From positions 124,001 to 188,000 of the forward strand of contig JADJVL010000005.1 of assembly GCA_016710635.1 (NCBI GenBank): DNA of 64,000 nucleotides, written 5' to 3'. Origin of the DNA: Holophagaceae bacterium. Its GTDB lineage: Bacteria > Acidobacteriota > Holophagae > Holophagales > Holophagaceae. A program made the translations under genes and the position numbers. Below, piece after piece: positions 25,642-34,320 of this stretch; the first letter of the stretch is position 1; every line of letters begins with the position of its first letter. The notes under the pieces were generated by a model. The model made no database searches. It was not told the origin of the DNA and saw only the letters and a program-made list of their open reading frames with translations.

Positions 25642-26532
25642 TCACTCCACGGTCAGGAAGGTGACCGAGCCCGCGGCCATGTCCGGGATCGCCAGCAGCT
25701 TCCGCTCCCGGTCCACCCCCAGGTCCGCGGCGGCCATGAACCCTGACCTCAGCACGAAGGGTGTGCCGTTCTCCTCCACCTTGAAGACCTGTCCGCCCTT
25801 GTTGTCGCTGACGTAGTAGGCGCGGCCGAGCTTCACGAGTCCGTCCAGGTTCCCCAGCTTCCGTGGTGTGATCGACGAGATGCGCTTGGACCGCAGGTCC
25901 ACATTCAAAAGGCCACCGGGGATGCGGGTGCCGAATTTCCCGTCGGTGATCGTCCCCCAGCACGCCACGATCAGGCTGTCCCCTTCCACCCAGAGCCCGT
26001 TGGGGCATTCCAGCCGCTTGTCCGCCACGAAGACCTCCGGCGGGCTGTCCAGGCCGAGGCGGTAGATGACGCTGCGCTCCATGTCGGACACGAAGATGTC
26101 CCCTTTGGGGCCCACGACGAGGTCGCTGAGGAACTTGGCCCCCTGCACCGGGATCCGGCGCACGAACTGGGCTTTCTGGATGTCGATGACGCTCACGTGG
26201 TCGATGTCGACGACGTAGAGCATGCGACCGGAAAGGCCCATGCCCTTGGGGGCGTCGAGGCCCTTCACCCATTCCTTCTCCAGCACCTTCCCGTCCGCAT
26301 CCAGCCTGGAGATGAAGGCCCGCCCATCCCGGGCGGCGGAGCCTCCGGCCAGGTTGGATACGTACCAGCACTTTCCGGTGGCGTCCCACAGGGCGCATTC
26401 CGGGTTCACGAAGCCCCGGGTGACGTGGGCGGCCGTCGGGGCCTTGGCCGCCGGAGCCTTGGCCGCCGGGGTTTTGGCGGTCTGGGCCATCCCCAGGGTG
26501 CAGAGCAGGAGGAGCAGGGAGAGGGTGCGCAT
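25642..26532 (-). CDS. Secreted SMP-30/NHL-like beta-propeller protein
   Basis: 296 residues with signal peptide MRTLSLLLLLCTLGMAQ and an Ala/Lys/Pro-rich linker (KTPAAKAPAAKAPTA). A six-bladed-propeller-like repeat region follows: NPECALWDATGKCWYVSNL, FISRLDADGKVLEKEWVKGLDAPKGMGLSG, DLVVGPKGDIFVSD, CPNGLWVEGDSLIVACWG and LDGLVKLGRAYYVSDNKGG. This pattern is shared by SMP-30 gluconolactonases and NHL-repeat proteins; the metal ligands cannot be assigned with confidence. Periplasmic. It starts upstream of the ferredoxin-MBL gene and may be co-transcribed with it. Confidence 0.8.
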   Translation of the reverse strand: MRTLSLLLLLCTLGMAQTAKTPAAKAPAAKAPTAAHVTRGFVNPECALWDATGKCWYVSNLAGGSAARDGRAFISRLDADGKVLEKEWVKGLDAPKGMGLSGRMLYVVDIDHVSVIDIQKAQFVRRIPVQGAKFLSDLVVGPKGDIFVSDMERSVIYRLGLDSPPEVFVADKRLECPNGLWVEGDSLIVACWGTITDGKFGTRIPGGLLNVDLRSKRISSITPRKLGNLDGLVKLGRAYYVSDNKGGQVFKVEENGTPFVLRSGFMAAADLGVDRERKLLAIPDMAAGSVTFLTVE

Positions 26533-26585
26533 GGGAGCTCCGGGTTTGCGGCTCCATTCTGGTCGCAAACCCGGCGCTGTCCAGT

Positions 26586-27443
26586 TCAGTCGCGGAAGGC
26601 GTCGAGATGCTCCCGCAAGTAGGCGTCGAGGGTCCGGGCGGCCCGGCCGGTCACCAGCTCCGTCGTGCCCAGCACCCGGTCCGCGGCGCCGTCGCGCACG
26701 CCCTGGTTGAGGGCCACGAGGCCGAACGCGTACCAGGCGTCCTGCCCATGGCCGCGGATGGCCTGGTAGGCCGCGGCGTCCGGAACGGCAACATGCCGCA
26801 CCGGACGGCCCAGAAGGTCCGCCAGCCGGGCGGCGACCTCGGCGTAGGAGAAGGATTCGGGCCCCGTGAGCTCGTAGACGAAACCCTCGTGGCCAGGCTC
26901 CGTCAGCGCCGTGGCGGCCACGTCGGCGATGTCCCGGGCATCGATCCAGGCCAGCCGGCCCTCGCCGGTGTTGGCGTAGACGGGCTGCCCCGCCTTGATC
27001 CCGGGGGCGAAGAAGGCCACCCAGTTCTGCATGAAGAAGTTCGGACGCAGGATGGTCCAGGCCAGGCCCGAGGCTTCCAGGGCCTGCTCCACGCGGCCGT
27101 GCTCCCGCAGCAGAGGGTTGGCGGAATCCGCACTCACGCCCCAGGCGGACAGCTTCACGACATGCTTCACGCCCGCGGCCTTGGCGGCCGCGAGGGCCGC
27201 GAGCTCCAGGCCTGCGAAATGGCTGGCGGAGGAGAGCAGGAAGAGCTTCTCCACGCCCTGGAAGGCGGCCTTCAGGCTGGCGGGCTCCGAGAGGTCGCCC
27301 CGGACGACGGTGACGCCCTGGGCCGCGAGGGCCTGGGCCGAGGCTTCGCTGCGGGCGAGGGCCTTGAAGGGGACGCCCTTGGCCTGCAGGACGTTGATGA
27401 GGTGCTGGCCGACTTTGCCGGTGCTGCCGGTGACGAGGATCAT
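26586..27443 (-). CDS. NmrA-like / SDR family NAD(P)-binding protein
   Basis: 285-residue atypical SDR: ILVTGSTGKVGQHLINVL at the N-terminus, LARSEASAQAL, VRGDLSEPASLKAAFQGV, VVKLSAWGVS and WTILRPNFFMQNW. It lacks a clear YxxxK pair, like NmrA/QOR2-type proteins that bind NAD(P)H and act as quinone reductases or redox sensors. It is last in the minus-strand OsmC-Trx-OYE-NmrA group divergent from the HxlR regulator, which supports a quinone or electrophile detoxification role. Confidence 0.87.
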   Translation of the reverse strand: MILVTGSTGKVGQHLINVLQAKGVPFKALARSEASAQALAAQGVTVVRGDLSEPASLKAAFQGVEKLFLLSSASHFAGLELAALAAAKAAGVKHVVKLSAWGVSADSANPLLREHGRVEQALEASGLAWTILRPNFFMQNWVAFFAPGIKAGQPVYANTGEGRLAWIDARDIADVAATALTEPGHEGFVYELTGPESFSYAEVAARLADLLGRPVRHVAVPDAAAYQAIRGHGQDAWYAFGLVALNQGVRDGAADRVLGTTELVTGRAARTLDAYLREHLDAFRD

Positions 27444-27511
27444 GGGAATTCCAGGGAAGGGGACCCACGCGGTCCCGGAAGTGGCTGGGGTGGAAGGCGA
27501 GGGGCTGGCGG

Positions 27512-28612
27512 TCAGGCGCTGGCGGAATAGTCCGTGTAGCCTGCGGCGCCGGGCGTGTAGAAAGTGCCCTGGTCGGGCGCGGCCAGCCCGGCGCCGGTCT
27601 TCAGGCGGCTCACGAGGTCAGGGTTGGCGATGAAGGGCTTGCCGAAGGCGACGAAATCGCCCTTCCCCGCGGCGAGTTCGGCTTCGGCCCGGGCGCGGTC
27701 GTAGCCGCCACTCAGGATGAAGGCGCCGGAGAAGGCCTTCCGCAGGGCGATTTTCAAGGTCGCCGGGACTTCCGGGGCGCCCATGCTGCTGTGGTCCACC
27801 ACGTGCAGGTAGACGAGACCGATGCGGGAGAATTCCTGCGCGAGGTGCAGGTAGGTGGCCTCCACCTGGTCGTAGGCCGGCATGTCGTTGAAGGCCCCGA
27901 AGGGGGAGACGCGGATGCCGACGCGGTCGGCGCCGATGGCCTGGGCCACGGCTGCCGCCACTTCGACCACGAAGCGGGCGCGGGCCTCGAGGGAGCCGCC
28001 ATAGCCATCCGTGCGCAGGTTGGTGGCCGGGTTGAGGAACTGTTCAAGAAGGTAGCCGTTGGCGGCGTGGAGCTCCACCCCATCCAGGCCCGCCTCCCGC
28101 GCCAGCCGGGCGGCGGCCACGAAGGAGGCTTTGGCCTCCTCCAGGTCCTCGGAGGTCATGGCCCGGGGCGTCGGCATGGGCTGCAGCCCGTGGGCGTCCG
28201 TGTACATGTCGCCCTTGGCCGGTACGGCGGAAGGCGCCAGGACCTCGGCGCCCGCCGGGAGGTTGTCCGGGTGCCCGACGCGGCCGGTGTGCATCAGCTG
28301 GGCGAAGATGTGGCCGCCCTTGGCATGCACGGCTTCGGCCACCTTGCGCCAGCCTTCCCTCTGCGCGGCGTTGAACAGGCCGGGGATGCGGGCGTAGCCA
28401 AGACCGTCCGGGTGCGGCGCCACGCCCTCGGTGACGATGAGGCCCGCGCCGGCCCGCTGGCCGTAGTAGGTCGCCATGAGGTCGTTCGGGACATTGCCTT
28501 CTGCCCGGGAACGGGTCATGGGCGCCATCACCACGCGGTTGGCGAGGGTCAGGGGTCCGAGGACCGCGGGGGCGAGGAGGTCACGGGTGCTGGTGGTGGC
28601 TGCGAAAGACAT
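27512..28612 (-). CDS. Old Yellow Enzyme family alkene reductase
   Basis: 366-residue FMN-dependent ene-reductase (NemA-like) reducing alpha,beta-unsaturated carbonyls with NAD(P)H. Seen: VLGPLTLANRVVMAPMTRSRA, QLMHTGRVGHPDN, HAANGYLLEQFLNPATN with the His/Asn substrate pair, and RTDGYGGSLEARARF. ATG at 28612 gives the family length; longer frames run into the thioredoxin gene. Clustered with thioredoxin, OsmC and an NmrA-like protein, an electrophile/peroxide response set. Confidence 0.93.
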   Translation of the reverse strand: MSFAATTSTRDLLAPAVLGPLTLANRVVMAPMTRSRAEGNVPNDLMATYYGQRAGAGLIVTEGVAPHPDGLGYARIPGLFNAAQREGWRKVAEAVHAKGGHIFAQLMHTGRVGHPDNLPAGAEVLAPSAVPAKGDMYTDAHGLQPMPTPRAMTSEDLEEAKASFVAAARLAREAGLDGVELHAANGYLLEQFLNPATNLRTDGYGGSLEARARFVVEVAAAVAQAIGADRVGIRVSPFGAFNDMPAYDQVEATYLHLAQEFSRIGLVYLHVVDHSSMGAPEVPATLKIALRKAFSGAFILSGGYDRARAEAELAAGKGDFVAFGKPFIANPDLVSRLKTGAGLAAPDQGTFYTPGAAGYTDYSASA

Positions 28613-28641
28613 GGCGTTGCTCCTTGGAAGGGGTCGAGGGA

Positions 28642-28962
28642 TCAAAGGGCGCGGGCGACGAAGGCCGCGATCTGGGCCTTGGGCTGGGCGCCCACGAGCT
28701 TGCCCACGGGCTTGCCGTCCTTGAAGAGGAGCAGGGTGGGGATGCTCTGGATGCCGTAGCCCGCGGCGGTGGCGGGCTGCTCGTCGATGTTCACCTTGGC
28801 GATGGTGGCCCGGCCCGGCAGGTCGGCGGCCAGTTCGTCGAGGACCGGGGCGACCATGCGGCAGGGACCGCACCACGGGGCCCAGAAATCCACGAGGGTG
28901 GTGCCGGCGGCGGTGGCGGCGGCGAAATCGGCGTCGGTGAGGTGCTTCACGAGGTTGGACAT
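28642..28962 (-). CDS. trxA: Thioredoxin
   Basis: 106-residue thioredoxin with the active site WCGPC at 30-34 (FWAPWCGPCRMVAPV) and the cis-Pro segment IQSIPTLLLFKDG. Reduces protein disulfides in the cytoplasm; no signal peptide. The start at 28962 is chosen because AAAGGA lies six bases upstream; an ATG at 28977 would add five residues. It follows osmC and precedes the alkene reductase in what looks like one operon. Confidence 0.95.
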   Translation of the reverse strand: MSNLVKHLTDADFAAATAAGTTLVDFWAPWCGPCRMVAPVLDELAADLPGRATIAKVNIDEQPATAAGYGIQSIPTLLLFKDGKPVGKLVGAQPKAQIAAFVARAL

Positions 28963-28973
28963 GGGGATTCCTT

Positions 28974-29399
28974 TCACGACTGGAGGGTGGCTTGAAGGGT
29001 GATGTCGGCCTTGAGGACGCGGCTGACGGGGCAGTTGGCCTTGGCGTCGGCGGCAATCGCCTGGAACTGGTCAGGGCTGATGCCGGGCACGCGGGCCTGG
29101 AGGTCGAGGTGAATGGCGGTGATGGTCCAGTTGCCCTCGACCTGCGCGAGGGTCAGGGACGCGGTGGTGGCGAGACTGTCAGCGGTGAAGCCCGCCTTGC
29201 CCAGGGCCGCGGCGGTGGCCATGGTGAAGCACCCCGCGTGGGCGGCGGCGATGAGCTCCTCGGGGTTGGTTCCCGGGCCCTCCTCGAAGCGGCCGCCGAA
29301 GCCGTACTGGGTGTCCTTCAGGACGCCGCTCTGGGAGCTGATGCGGCCCTTCCCGATCTTCAGGTCGCCGGACCAGGCGGCGGTTGCGGTGCGTTTCAT
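28974..29399 (-). CDS. OsmC family peroxiredoxin
   Basis: 141-residue OsmC/Ohr-superfamily organic hydroperoxide reductase. The two catalytic cysteines are Cys57 (AAHAGCFTMA) and Cys123 (ANCPVSRVL). The N-terminal TATAAWSGDLKIGKGRISSQSG and GGRFEEGPGTNPEELIAAAHAG match OsmC rather than Ohr. First gene of the minus-strand redox group, 128 bases from the divergent HxlR regulator, so it is the likely main target of that regulator. Confidence 0.94.
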   Translation of the reverse strand: MKRTATAAWSGDLKIGKGRISSQSGVLKDTQYGFGGRFEEGPGTNPEELIAAAHAGCFTMATAAALGKAGFTADSLATTASLTLAQVEGNWTITAIHLDLQARVPGISPDQFQAIAADAKANCPVSRVLKADITLQATLQS

Positions 29400-29527
29400 G
29401 GGTGGCTCCTTGGCGTCGGTGATGTAGTCTTGGGTTTGGAGGGTTGCGCTCTTCTGGCCCGTGACCCAATGTTCAGGCGCTTGCTCTCTTTTCGAAAGTA
29501 GGCACTATTTTGGAAGGTAGGTACCCA
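29400..29527. promoter_or_regulatory. Divergent osmC / hxlR control region with repeated ACCCAATG
   Basis: 128 AT-enriched bases between divergent start codons. The octamer ACCCAATG occurs at 29464, 29523 (running into the hxlR ATG) and 29554 (inside hxlR). AAAGTAGG and AAGGTAGG around 29494 and 29514 form a spaced direct repeat of the kind HxlR dimers could bind. No strong -35/-10 pair is clear on either strand. Confidence 0.4.
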
Positions 29528-29935
29528 ATGGTTAGAAAAGCCTGCAACCTTGAACCCAATGTGTTGAGCGGGGCCTGCCCAACCCGGGAAGTCCTCGACC
29601 TCATCGCCGACAAGTGGACCGTGCTCGTGATCTACCTGCTCTCCAGCGGGACCAAGCGCTACGGCGAACTGCAGCGCACCATCCAGGGGATCAGCCAGAA
29701 GATGCTCACCCAGACGCTGCGCAAGCTGGAGGACGATGGCCTTGTGAAGCGCACGGTCTTTCCGGAAGTCCCGCCCCGCACCGAGTACGAGCTCACGCCC
29801 CTTGGCCAGACCCTGCGCGAACCCCTCGGCGCCCTGTGTTCCTGGGCCCAGGACCACATGACGGAAGTCGAGAAGGCCCGCGCCCGGCGCAAGCCCGCTC
29901 CAGCGCAAACCCCCGCGGCCAAGCTCAGCGCCTGA
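29528..29935 (+). CDS. HxlR family transcriptional regulator
   Basis: 135-residue winged-helix regulator: CPTREVLDLIADKWTVLVIYLLSSGTKRYGELQRTIQGISQKMLTQTLRKLEDDGLV is the full HxlR domain, with PPRTEYELTPLGQTL as the wing. Cys6 and Cys17 flank the domain start and could sense oxidants, as in HypR- or QorR-type members. ATG at 29528 is chosen; a TTG at 29510 is possible. Divergent from the redox operon, which it probably controls together with itself. Confidence 0.9.
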   Translation: MVRKACNLEPNVLSGACPTREVLDLIADKWTVLVIYLLSSGTKRYGELQRTIQGISQKMLTQTLRKLEDDGLVKRTVFPEVPPRTEYELTPLGQTLREPLGALCSWAQDHMTEVEKARARRKPAPAQTPAAKLSA

Positions 29936-29945
29936 TACTCGCCCC

Positions 29946-29977
29946 GATCAGCCGATCAGCCGATCAGCCAGTCAGCC
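29946..29977. repeat. 8-bp tandem repeat, four copies
   Basis: GATCAGCC three times, then AGTCAGCC, between the convergent ends of hxlR (29935) and the MocA-like gene (29980). Simple slippage repeat; it may contribute weakly to transcription ending. Confidence 0.85.
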
Positions 29978-29979
29978 GC

Positions 29980-30558
29980 TCATCGCTCGTCGATGCCCCA
30001 GCGCGCCACGTCTTCCGGCGTATCCAGATCCCGGGCGCCCTCCTCCCAGCGCACCTCCACCACGCCTTCGCCCTGCAGCAGGGTCTTGGCCCCGCGATCT
30101 CCGCGCAGCTGCCGGAAGCGGGGGAACCACCCGCGTCCGAAGAGGGCGGGAATGCCCACCGTCTCGCCGTAGGCGCAGGCCACCCGCGCCAGGGCATCCT
30201 CGCCGGCCGCCTTGATGATGCGGTTCAGCACCCGGGCGTCCAGCCCCGGCTGGTCGCAGGTGAGCAACAGGGCCGCCGTGGTGGCCGGAGGCAGGGAGGC
30301 CAGGCCCACCTGGATGGAGGTGGCGAGGCCCTGCTCCCAGGACCCGTTGAGGGCCAGCAGGACGGGCAGATCCTCGAGGACCGGTCCGATCTCCTCCGCG
30401 CGGCAGCCCAGTACCACCACCACGGACTCCACCTTCGAGCGCAGCGCAGTCTTCGCGATGCGCCGCACCAGGGGTTCCCCGCGCACCTGCAGGAGCTGCT
30501 TGGGCCCGCCCATGCGCACCGAGGCGCCGGCGGCGAGGAGGATGGCGCCGACGTTCAT
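29980..30558 (-). CDS. MocA-like molybdenum cofactor nucleotidyltransferase
   Basis: 192-residue NTP transferase: AILLAAGASVRMGGPKQLLQVRG is the nucleotide-binding signature, with LTCDQPGLDARVLNRII as the second metal-binding segment and GIPALFGRGWFPRF matching the MocA/MobA family. It would attach CMP (or GMP) to molybdopterin for the xanthine-dehydrogenase-type enzyme encoded just upstream. The ATG at 30558 overlaps the XdhC TGA, so it is the last gene of the iorA-iorB-xdhC-mocA operon. Confidence 0.87.
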   Translation of the reverse strand: MNVGAILLAAGASVRMGGPKQLLQVRGEPLVRRIAKTALRSKVESVVVVLGCRAEEIGPVLEDLPVLLALNGSWEQGLATSIQVGLASLPPATTAALLLTCDQPGLDARVLNRIIKAAGEDALARVACAYGETVGIPALFGRGWFPRFRQLRGDRGAKTLLQGEGVVEVRWEEGARDLDTPEDVARWGIDER

Positions 30559-31544
30559 GCCAGCACTCCGTGGATCGCGCCAGACCGTTCCCGCAACGGC
30601 ATCCCCCGCCGTCCCGCCAGCACCGCCTGGATCTCGGCGAGAATGGCGAGGGCCAGGGTTTCCGGGGCTTCGGCGCCGAGGTCCAGGCCCACGGGGTGGT
30701 GGAAGCGGATGAGCTGCTGCGCCGTGAAGTCCATGCCTTCGGCTTCCAGGGCCGCGAGGAGCCGGGCACCCCGGCGCCGGTGCCCCATGAGGCCGATGTA
30801 GCCTGCCGTGGAGGGCAGCAGCCCACGCAGGGCCTCCAGATCCTTGGCGTAGTTGTGGGTGATGAGGACGACGGCACTTCGAGGGTCGAGCTTCAGGGAG
30901 GGGACCAGCACCGCCGGCTGGGCGGCGCGGACCTCGTCGGCTTCGGGGAAGCGCCCGTGGTTGGCGAAGGCCGGCCGATGGTCGGCGACGCCGACGGTCC
31001 AGCCAAGGGTCCTGGCCAGGTGGACCAGTGGCAGCGCATCGTCGCCCGCCCCCAGGATCCAGAGCTGGATGGGCGGCTGGATCCGTTCCGTGAATCCCCC
31101 CGCCGGGATGGGCTCTCCGGCCCGGCCCCAGCATCGCAGCCCCAGGTCCGCGTCCGCGGTCGTCACCTGCAGCCAGCCGGGGCTCCTCGCGGCGAGGGAC
31201 TGCTCCAGGAAGTCCAGCCAGGGCGCCTGGGGGTCCACGGTCTCCACCAGGATCTCCGCCAGGCCTTCGCAGCCGGAACCGGTGCCCCAGATCAGGTCCA
31301 GGTCGCCTCGCAGGTCGTAGGAGATCACGCGGGGCCGTTCCGGAGCCTCCCGCCAGCGGGCGAAGACGTCCGCCTCCAGACAGCCGCCGCTCAGGGACCC
31401 GAGGCGCGGGCCGATCTGGTCCATGAGCATCCGCGCGCCGGGGCGACGGAAGCTGTGACCCTCCACCCGCACCAGTGTCGCAAGGCCGAGCTCCTGCCCC
31501 CCCGCCGCTCGGATCGCCCTCAGGATGTCCTGCAGCTCCTTCAC
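30555..31544 (-). CDS. XdhC family molybdenum cofactor chaperone
   Basis: 329 residues. N-terminal XdhC_CoxI domain (ELGLATLVRVEGHSFRRPGARMLM, LGSLSGGCLEADVF, GTGSGCEGLAEILVE), and a C-terminal Rossmann domain (LWILGAGDDALPLVHLARTLGWTVGVADHRPAF, ITHNYAKDLEAL, GLMGHRRR). XdhC binds and sulfurates Moco and inserts it into the xanthine dehydrogenase family. Four-base overlaps on both sides tie it to the Moco subunit gene and the MocA-like gene. Confidence 0.92.
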   Translation of the reverse strand: MKELQDILRAIRAAGGQELGLATLVRVEGHSFRRPGARMLMDQIGPRLGSLSGGCLEADVFARWREAPERPRVISYDLRGDLDLIWGTGSGCEGLAEILVETVDPQAPWLDFLEQSLAARSPGWLQVTTADADLGLRCWGRAGEPIPAGGFTERIQPPIQLWILGAGDDALPLVHLARTLGWTVGVADHRPAFANHGRFPEADEVRAAQPAVLVPSLKLDPRSAVVLITHNYAKDLEALRGLLPSTAGYIGLMGHRRRGARLLAALEAEGMDFTAQQLIRFHHPVGLDLGAEAPETLALAILAEIQAVLAGRRGMPLRERSGAIHGVLA

Positions 31545-33697
31545 GCCTGGCGCACCTTCTCCGGCGTCATGGGCAGGCTGCGCAGGCGCTTGCCCGTGGC
31601 GTGGAAGACGGCGTTGCCCACGGCGGGCGCCAGGGGCGGCAGCCCCGGTTCGCCGGCGCCGCCGGGGGGCACGAAGTCCGCGTGAGGAATGATGTGGACC
31701 TCGACCTTCGGCATGTGCTCCATGCGGGCCACCGGGTAATCCTTGAAGGAGCTTTGCACCACGCGGCCCTTCTCCAGGGTGATCTCGCCAAGCAGGGCGG
31801 CGCTGAGACCGTAGAGAATGCCCCCTTCCATCTGGGCCTTCACATTCTCCGGATTCACCGCGTAGCCGCAGTCCACGGCGCAGATCACCCGTAGCACCCG
31901 GATGGCGCCGTCGGCCTTGACCTCTACCTCGGCCACCTGGGCCACGTAGGTGTCGCAGTCCAGGTAGGCGTGGGCGGCGACGCCGTGGCCCCGGCCCTTC
32001 CTGAACTTCGCGGTGCCCCAGCCGGACTGGTCCCGCACGGTCTCCAGCACCCGCCGCAGCCGGCCGAGGTCCACGGACTCCTGGCCGACCTTGCGCTTGC
32101 CCTCGCCCTTCAGCAGTTCCAGGCGCCAGGCCAGGGGATCCTTCCCCGCCGCGTGGGCCAGCTCATCGAAGAAGCACTCGGAGGCGAAGGGGTTGAAGGA
32201 GGCCGGCACCGCCCGCCAGAAGCCCAGGGGCACCGGGACGTCGCTCTGGGCCCATTCAACTTCCAAATCCGGGATGGCGTAGGGCAGGTCCCCCGCGCCG
32301 GAAACCTCCGTGGATTCGGGAGGCCAGGGGAAACCGAGGCTCGCGGCGATGGAGCCCCCGGCGAAGCGGTGGTTCCAGGCGGCCAGGTTGCCCTTGGCGT
32401 CCAGGCCGCCTTCGAGCTCGTGGTGCGTCGCGGGACGGTAGAAGTCGTGCTGCATGTCGTCTTCGCGGCTCCACTGGACCTTCACGGGGACGCCGGCCTG
32501 CTTGGAGCATTCCACCGCGTCCATGAGGAAGTCCGGCATGGCCCGGCGGCCGAAGCCGCCCCCGAGCAACGGGATGTGCACTTCGATCTGCTCGGCCTTC
32601 AGGCCCGTGGCCGCCATGAGCATGGGCATCCACAGGCCCACGGCCTGCATGGGGGCGTAGATGTCGCAGCGGTCGGCCTTCACGTCCGCGGTGGCCACCA
32701 TGGGCTCCATGGTGGCGTGGGCCAGGAAGGGGAAGTCGTAGGCGGCCTTCAGGCGCTTGGCCGCGCCTTGGAGGCCGGCGGCGCCCTTCCCTTCCTTGCG
32801 CACGGACTTGCCCGGGGTCTCCAGGCGCTTGGCCAGCTGGGCCGTGATGCCGGCGCTGGAAGCCTGGGCCGCGGGACCCTCGTCCCATTCCACCTTCAGC
32901 GCGTCCCGGCCCGCCAGGGCGGCCCAGGTGTGCTCGCCGAGCACCGCGACGCCGCTGGTGACCTGGAAGACCCGCTTCACCCCGGGCACCTTGAGGGCCG
33001 CGGCGGCGTCGAAGGACTTCACCTTGCCGCCGAAGACCGGACAGCGCTCGATGCTGGCCACCAGCATGCCCGGGAGGCGCACGTCGGTGCCAAAGCCGGC
33101 CTTCCCGGTAACGAGGTCCGGCCCGTCCAGGCGCCGCCGGCTGTGGCCCATGCCCTTGATGTTTCGAAGGGTCGGCTCCTTGGGGGGCGTCAGCTTCGCC
33201 GCTTCCTCCACCAGCTCGCCGAAGGCGGCGCCGCGCTTGGAACCTTCATGCTTCACCTGGCCGTTGAGGGCGACGCACTCCTTCGCCGGCACCTTCCACC
33301 GGGCCGCGGCGGCCTCCACCAGCATCTCCCTTGCGGTGGCGCCCACCTTGCGGAAGGCCATGAAGGTGGTTTTGGTGGTCTGGCTCCCGCCGGTGATGCC
33401 CAGATCCCCGAAGCGCGGGGCGCTGCTGGCCTGCTGGACCTGCACCCTGGACCAGTCGGCCCCCAGTTCGTCCGCCACGGCCTGGGCCATGGAGGTGCGC
33501 ACCCCCTGGCCCATCTCGCTGCGGGTGGCCCAGACCGTCACCGTCCCGTCCTTGGCGATGCGCAGGAAGGCATTGGGCTCCAGGGCGGCGGAGCCCGCGG
33601 CCTCCGGACTGCGGGCGAAGCTCTTCAGTTCCATGGGGACGTGGAAGGCCAAGGCCAGGCAGCCCGTCTTCTGGAGGAAGTCGCGGCGGGTGTTCAT
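31541..33697 (-). CDS. Molybdopterin-binding large subunit of an isoquinoline 1-oxidoreductase/aldehyde dehydrogenase-type hydroxylase
   Basis: 718 residues with a twin-arginine-like start (MNTRRDFLQKTGCLALAF), so probably exported with its partner by Tat. Moco-binding stretches: EMGQGVRTSMAQAVADELG, LLGGGFGRRAMPDF, FWRAVPASFNPFASECFFDEL and GGAGEPGLPPLAPAVGNAVFHATGKRLRSLPMTPE with the catalytic Glu of GEPG. The architecture is IorB-like, with no FAD subunit nearby, so electrons probably go to a membrane cytochrome or quinone. Substrate unknown (aldehyde or N-heterocycle). Overlaps both neighbours by four bases. Confidence 0.9.
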   Translation of the reverse strand: MNTRRDFLQKTGCLALAFHVPMELKSFARSPEAAGSAALEPNAFLRIAKDGTVTVWATRSEMGQGVRTSMAQAVADELGADWSRVQVQQASSAPRFGDLGITGGSQTTKTTFMAFRKVGATAREMLVEAAAARWKVPAKECVALNGQVKHEGSKRGAAFGELVEEAAKLTPPKEPTLRNIKGMGHSRRRLDGPDLVTGKAGFGTDVRLPGMLVASIERCPVFGGKVKSFDAAAALKVPGVKRVFQVTSGVAVLGEHTWAALAGRDALKVEWDEGPAAQASSAGITAQLAKRLETPGKSVRKEGKGAAGLQGAAKRLKAAYDFPFLAHATMEPMVATADVKADRCDIYAPMQAVGLWMPMLMAATGLKAEQIEVHIPLLGGGFGRRAMPDFLMDAVECSKQAGVPVKVQWSREDDMQHDFYRPATHHELEGGLDAKGNLAAWNHRFAGGSIAASLGFPWPPESTEVSGAGDLPYAIPDLEVEWAQSDVPVPLGFWRAVPASFNPFASECFFDELAHAAGKDPLAWRLELLKGEGKRKVGQESVDLGRLRRVLETVRDQSGWGTAKFRKGRGHGVAAHAYLDCDTYVAQVAEVEVKADGAIRVLRVICAVDCGYAVNPENVKAQMEGGILYGLSAALLGEITLEKGRVVQSSFKDYPVARMEHMPKVEVHIIPHADFVPPGGAGEPGLPPLAPAVGNAVFHATGKRLRSLPMTPEKVRQA

Positions 33698-34185
33698 TTC
33701 GCACCAGCCTTCTTCGGGCCGGCGGGGGCTGAGGCCTTGGCCGCCGTGTGGATCGCGGCCCGGATGCGCTGGTAGGTGCCGCAGCGGCAGAGGTTCTCGC
33801 CCATGCCCTCGTCGATCTGGGCGTCCGTGGGATGGGGATGCTTCTTGAGGAGGCAGGCGGCCTGCATGATCTGGCCCGGCTGGCAGTAGCCGCACTGGGC
33901 CACGTCGTGCTGGATCCAGGCTTTCTGGACCGGGTGATCGCCCTTTTCGGAAAGGCCCTCGATCGTGGTGACCTTGCGCGTCCCGACATGGGCGACGGGC
34001 ACCTGGCAGGCCCGCTCGGGCTCACCGTCCAGGTGCAGGGTGCAGGATCCGCAGACCCCCATGCCGCAGCCGAACTTGGTCCCGGTCATGCCCAGCAGGT
34101 CCCGGAGCACCCAGAGCAGGGGCATGTCCTCCGGGGCCTCCACGGCCCGGGACCGCCCATTGATGGAAAGGGTGTAGACCGCCAT
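33694..34185 (-). CDS. (2Fe-2S)-binding small subunit of molybdenum hydroxylase (IorA-like)
   Basis: 163 residues. Plant-type 2Fe-2S domain with CGMGVCGSC and a later Cys, then the helical domain binding the second cluster (CGYCQPGQIMQAAC and CRCGTYQRI). Starts MAVYTLSINGR with no signal, so it would be carried out of the cell as a complex with the Tat-signal large subunit. A long Ala/Lys tail (AAKASAPAGPKKAGAK) follows the domain. First gene of the operon; its TGA overlaps the large-subunit ATG. Confidence 0.95.
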   Translation of the reverse strand: MAVYTLSINGRSRAVEAPEDMPLLWVLRDLLGMTGTKFGCGMGVCGSCTLHLDGEPERACQVPVAHVGTRKVTTIEGLSEKGDHPVQKAWIQHDVAQCGYCQPGQIMQAACLLKKHPHPTDAQIDEGMGENLCRCGTYQRIRAAIHTAAKASAPAGPKKAGAK

Positions 34186-34291
34186 GGCGCACCTCGGGTT
34201 TTGGGGAAGGCTTGGGTGCCATGCTCCGCCCCTGGCGGTTCCCACGCAAGCAGGAACCTGGAAGTGCGCCGCCCGGGGGCCGATCCGGGCG

Positions 34292-34297
34292 TATGAT
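34292..34297 (+). promoter_or_regulatory. Candidate -10 element upstream of yggT-divIVA
   Basis: TATGAT lies 24 bases before the YggT ATG; no good -35 is visible. AGAGGA at 34307-34312 is the ribosome-binding site, eight bases from the ATG. Confidence 0.35.
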
Positions 34298-34320
34298 GTT
34301 CTCTTCAGAGGATTTGATGC

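Noticed and set aside
29946..29977. Tandem GATCAGCC repeats as a CRISPR or iteron array
   Set aside because: Only four 8-bp units with no spacers, between convergent gene ends; simple slippage repeat.
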